This document shows positions 4,202 to 6,392 of a DNA stretch of 6,392 bases, piece after piece. The DNA comes from Pseudomonadota bacterium (GTDB lineage: Bacteria > Pseudomonadota > Gammaproteobacteria > Pseudomonadales > Azotimanducaceae), in assembly GCA_027622495.1 (NCBI GenBank), contig JAQBYL010000245.1:1-6392 (forward strand), in the 5' to 3' direction. Numbering within the stretch: the stretch's first letter is position 1; each line of letters starts with the position of its first letter. Under the pieces are notes generated by a model. It saw only the letters and a program-made list of their open reading frames with translations, ran no database searches and was not told where the DNA came from. Position numbers and translations under genes: made by a program.

Positions 4202-6120
4202 TGGCTAGAGGCGCGCCGCCCCAGAGCGGTGGTGGTCTTCTGGGTCTGTCACAGCCAGTCAATCGTCCGCCTAATTCTCATTCGCTCGGACGTTACCTGC
4301 TGATCCTTTTTGTGGTGGTGCTGGGTGCAATCTATGCCGCACCCAACCTGTACCAGCCGGACCCCGCGTTGCAGATCCGTCTCGACTCGTCCACCGATCC
4401 GGTTGATCCGCGTCTGTCTGAAGTTGCGGTCAAGGCATTGCAGGAGGCCGGTCTGGCCGTCAAAAGTACGGAACCGGATGGCAGCGCGCTGGTGATCCGG
4501 ATGCTCAGTCATGACGATCAGCGCCACGGCCGTGAAATTGTTGAAACAGCGCTGAATGTGAATGCGCAGGCCCGATACGTAGTTGCGCTGAACGATGCCT
4601 CAACCACACCGCAGTGGCTTCGCGACATCGGCGCAAAACCCATTTCGCTGGGTTTGGATTTGTCGGGCGGTGTGCACTTCATGCTGCAGGTCGACATGGA
4701 AGTCTTCCTGGGCGATCGCATGTCGAGCAGCGAAGAAACGGTCAGAGATCTGCTGCGTGATGCACGCATACGGTATACACGCGGCGACTGGATCAGTGGG
4801 ACCACCATGGATATCCCGTTCAGCGATACTGCCACCCGCGACCAGGCGGAAGAGATTCTTCGCCCGACCATGGACGGTTTTGATATCAGCACCCTTGACC
4901 GGGGTGAACAACCCGTCCTGCGCCTGATTCTGAATCCTGATCGTGTGCGCGAGTTGGAAGACCTGGCAATCTCCCAGAATCTGTCGAGCCTGCGAAACCG
5001 GGTAAACGAACTGGGTGTGTCTGAACCGCTGGTCCAGCGGCTGGGGCGAGAACGGATAATCATTGATCTGCCCGGCGTCCAGGACCCGGCGCGTGCCAAA
5101 TCGATTATTAACAAATTTGCCAATCTGGAGTTCAGGCTGGTTGCGCTTGCGAATGATCGCGCATCACAAACCGAAACCTACGAATACGAAGGTCGAACGG
5201 TCACGCTGGTAAAGAAGAACATCGTCAGCGGGGACAACGTGTCGAACGCACAGCAGGACTTCGATCCAGAATCCGGCCTGCCGCAGGTGAGCATCACGCT
5301 GGACAACGATGGCGGTCGGCGGATGAACGACGTCACCAAGGACCGGGTCGGTCAGTCCATGGCGATCCTGTTCAAGGAACTCAAACCTCAGGTCCGAACT
5401 GTTAAACGCGATGGTGTAGAAACGGTGGTGCGCTCAACGAAAGAGGAAAAGCGTGTCATCAATGTGGCGCGTATCAACGATGCCCTGGGTTTCCGTTTTC
5501 GCATAACCGGTCTGGAACTCGGTGAAGCGCGTGACCTGTCACTCCTGTTGCGTGCCGGTGCACTTGCGGCACCCATGTATATCGTTGAGGAACGTACCGT
5601 CGGTGCGAGCCTCGGGGATGAGAACATCAAAAAAGGCTGGACCGCCGTTCTGATGGGGTTCGTTCTGGTCCTCACGTTCATGCTGTTTTTCTACAAGGGC
5701 TTTGGCCTTGCTGCCAATATCGCCCTGGCTGCCAACCTGGTTCTGATCCTGGCAATCATGTCACTGCTAGGCGCTACGTTGACGTTACCGGGGATCGCGG
5801 GAATCGTTCTGACCGTGGGGATGGCGGTTGACGCAAACGTTCTGATCTTTTCCCGGATCAAGGAAGAGTTACTTGAACGCTCACCTCAGCAGGCCATCCA
5901 GGCAGGTTTTGACCGGGCCCTGTTGACCATTGTGGATGCCAACGTCACAACGTTCTTTGTAGCGATCATCCTTCTGTCTATTGGCAGCGGACCGGTAAAA
6001 GGCTTTGCGATCACCCTCGCTGTGGGGATTGTGACGTCCGTGTTCACGGCGATTATGGGCACCCGGGCCCTGGTGAACCTGATGTACGGTGGCAGGAAAA
6101 TGGAGAAGCTCGCGATATGA
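4201..6120 (+). CDS. secD: Protein translocase subunit SecD
   Basis: SecD, with SecF, uses the proton gradient to help pull proteins out of the SecYEG channel on the periplasmic side. The 639-residue product has a first membrane span at about 32-48 and a large periplasmic part containing GLDLSGGVHFML (151-162), LRNRVNELGVSEPLVQRLG (264-282) and IIIDLPGVQDPARAK (286-300). FRITGLELGEARDLSLLLRA (433-452) and APMYIVEERTVGASLG (457-472) follow. Five more spans lie at about 480-498, 503-524, 530-550, 582-600 and 601-622. Asp544 in GMAVDANVLIF matches the conserved membrane Asp linked to proton transfer. The start is GTG, sharing its G with the yajC stop. No other ATG, GTG or TTG lies in frame before the first span, so the product carries about 22 more N-terminal residues than E. 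coli SecD (615). The extension is Gly/Pro/Ser-rich and cytoplasmic. The end overlaps secF by four bases. Confidence 0.98.
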   Translation: MARGAPPQSGGGLLGLSQPVNRPPNSHSLGRYLLILFVVVLGAIYAAPNLYQPDPALQIRLDSSTDPVDPRLSEVAVKALQEAGLAVKSTEPDGSALVIRMLSHDDQRHGREIVETALNVNAQARYVVALNDASTTPQWLRDIGAKPISLGLDLSGGVHFMLQVDMEVFLGDRMSSSEETVRDLLRDARIRYTRGDWISGTTMDIPFSDTATRDQAEEILRPTMDGFDISTLDRGEQPVLRLILNPDRVRELEDLAISQNLSSLRNRVNELGVSEPLVQRLGRERIIIDLPGVQDPARAKSIINKFANLEFRLVALANDRASQTETYEYEGRTVTLVKKNIVSGDNVSNAQQDFDPESGLPQVSITLDNDGGRRMNDVTKDRVGQSMAILFKELKPQVRTVKRDGVETVVRSTKEEKRVINVARINDALGFRFRITGLELGEARDLSLLLRAGALAAPMYIVEERTVGASLGDENIKKGWTAVLMGFVLVLTFMLFFYKGFGLAANIALAANLVLILAIMSLLGATLTLPGIAGIVLTVGMAVDANVLIFSRIKEELLERSPQQAIQAGFDRALLTIVDANVTTFFVAIILLSIGSGPVKGFAITLAVGIVTSVFTAIMGTRALVNLMYGGRKMEKLAI

Positions 6121-6392
6121 ATCTGCCTACCATCGATTTCATGGGAGCCCGCAAGATCGCGGCGGGCTTCAGCATTACGTTGGTGCTGGCATCGCTTGTT
6201 TCCCTGGCGACACTGAATTTAAACCTGGGTCTCGACTTCACCGGTGGCACCCTGGTCGAGGTCGAATTCACTGATCGGGTTGATCCGGAAGAGATCAGGC
6301 TGCTGCTCGTAGGGGCTGGTTATGAGAACGGTGTGGTGCAGTATTTCGGCAGCGAACGGGATCTCCTGATCCGAATGCCACCACAGATCAAT
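6117..6392 (+). CDS. secF: Protein translocase subunit SecF (5' part)
   Basis: Only the first 92 codons are inside the window; the frame is open to the right edge. SecF pairs with SecD to form the RND-like accessory motor of protein export. The visible part has a short cytoplasmic start (PTIDFMGARK, 4-13, like the YDFM segment of E. coli SecF), a first membrane span at about 14-33, the SecF signature LGLDFTGGTLVEVEF (37-51) and the start of the first periplasmic domain, ending at LIRMPPQIN. ATG at 6117 overlaps the secD stop as ATGA and follows GGAGAAG (6102-6108) with 8-base spacing, which decides the start over the in-frame ATG at 6141. Relative to E. coli the N-terminus is shorter by about ten residues. 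Confidence 0.97.
   Translation, partial: MNLPTIDFMGARKIAAGFSITLVLASLVSLATLNLNLGLDFTGGTLVEVEFTDRVDPEEIRLLLVGAGYENGVVQYFGSERDLLIRMPPQIN

Noticed and set aside
4518..5123. 201-codon frame on the - strand opposite secD
   Set aside because: It is an Arg/Ser-rich antisense shadow of a GC-rich conserved gene with no motif.

Overview
The window looks like chromosome from a gammaproteobacterium (inferred from gene order and protein similarity; I cannot name the genus). The right three quarters is a housekeeping operon read left to right: queA, tgt, yajC, secD and the start of secF, which runs off the right edge. The queA-tgt-yajC-secD-secF order and the E. coli-like motifs are typical of Gammaproteobacteria.

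Layout. Positions 1-1290 are a graveyard of mobile-element debris with no intact recognisable gene. They hold a weak lipoprotein-like reading frame (57-323), a fragment resembling an IS6-family transposase on the + strand (about 317-436), three tandem 14-bp repeats at the point where that fragment stops matching (426-467), and a heavily damaged IS630-family transposase on the - strand (about 633-1219). A perfect 9-bp hairpin overlaps the IS630 gene's ribosome binding site (1227-1250). Positions 1295-1414 hold a possible 39-residue membrane peptide, followed by a stretch with three copies of a 10-bp repeat. A complete tRNA-Leu(CAA) lies on the - strand at 1549-1635. A short divergent promoter region (1636-1739) separates it from queA.

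How the genes work together. Tgt puts preQ1 into position 34 of GUN-anticodon tRNAs, and QueA then converts the inserted preQ1 to epoxyqueuosine. YajC, SecD and SecF form the accessory membrane complex that helps the SecYEG/SecA channel move proteins across the inner membrane. Every gene junction in the operon overlaps (11, 14, 1 and 4 bases), so translational coupling from one promoter before queA is likely.

I found no sign of a new biological system. The points most worth a second look are the RBS-masking hairpin of the dead IS630 element, the small membrane ORF, the 22-residue N-terminal extension of SecD, and the tandem repeat at the transposase breakpoint.
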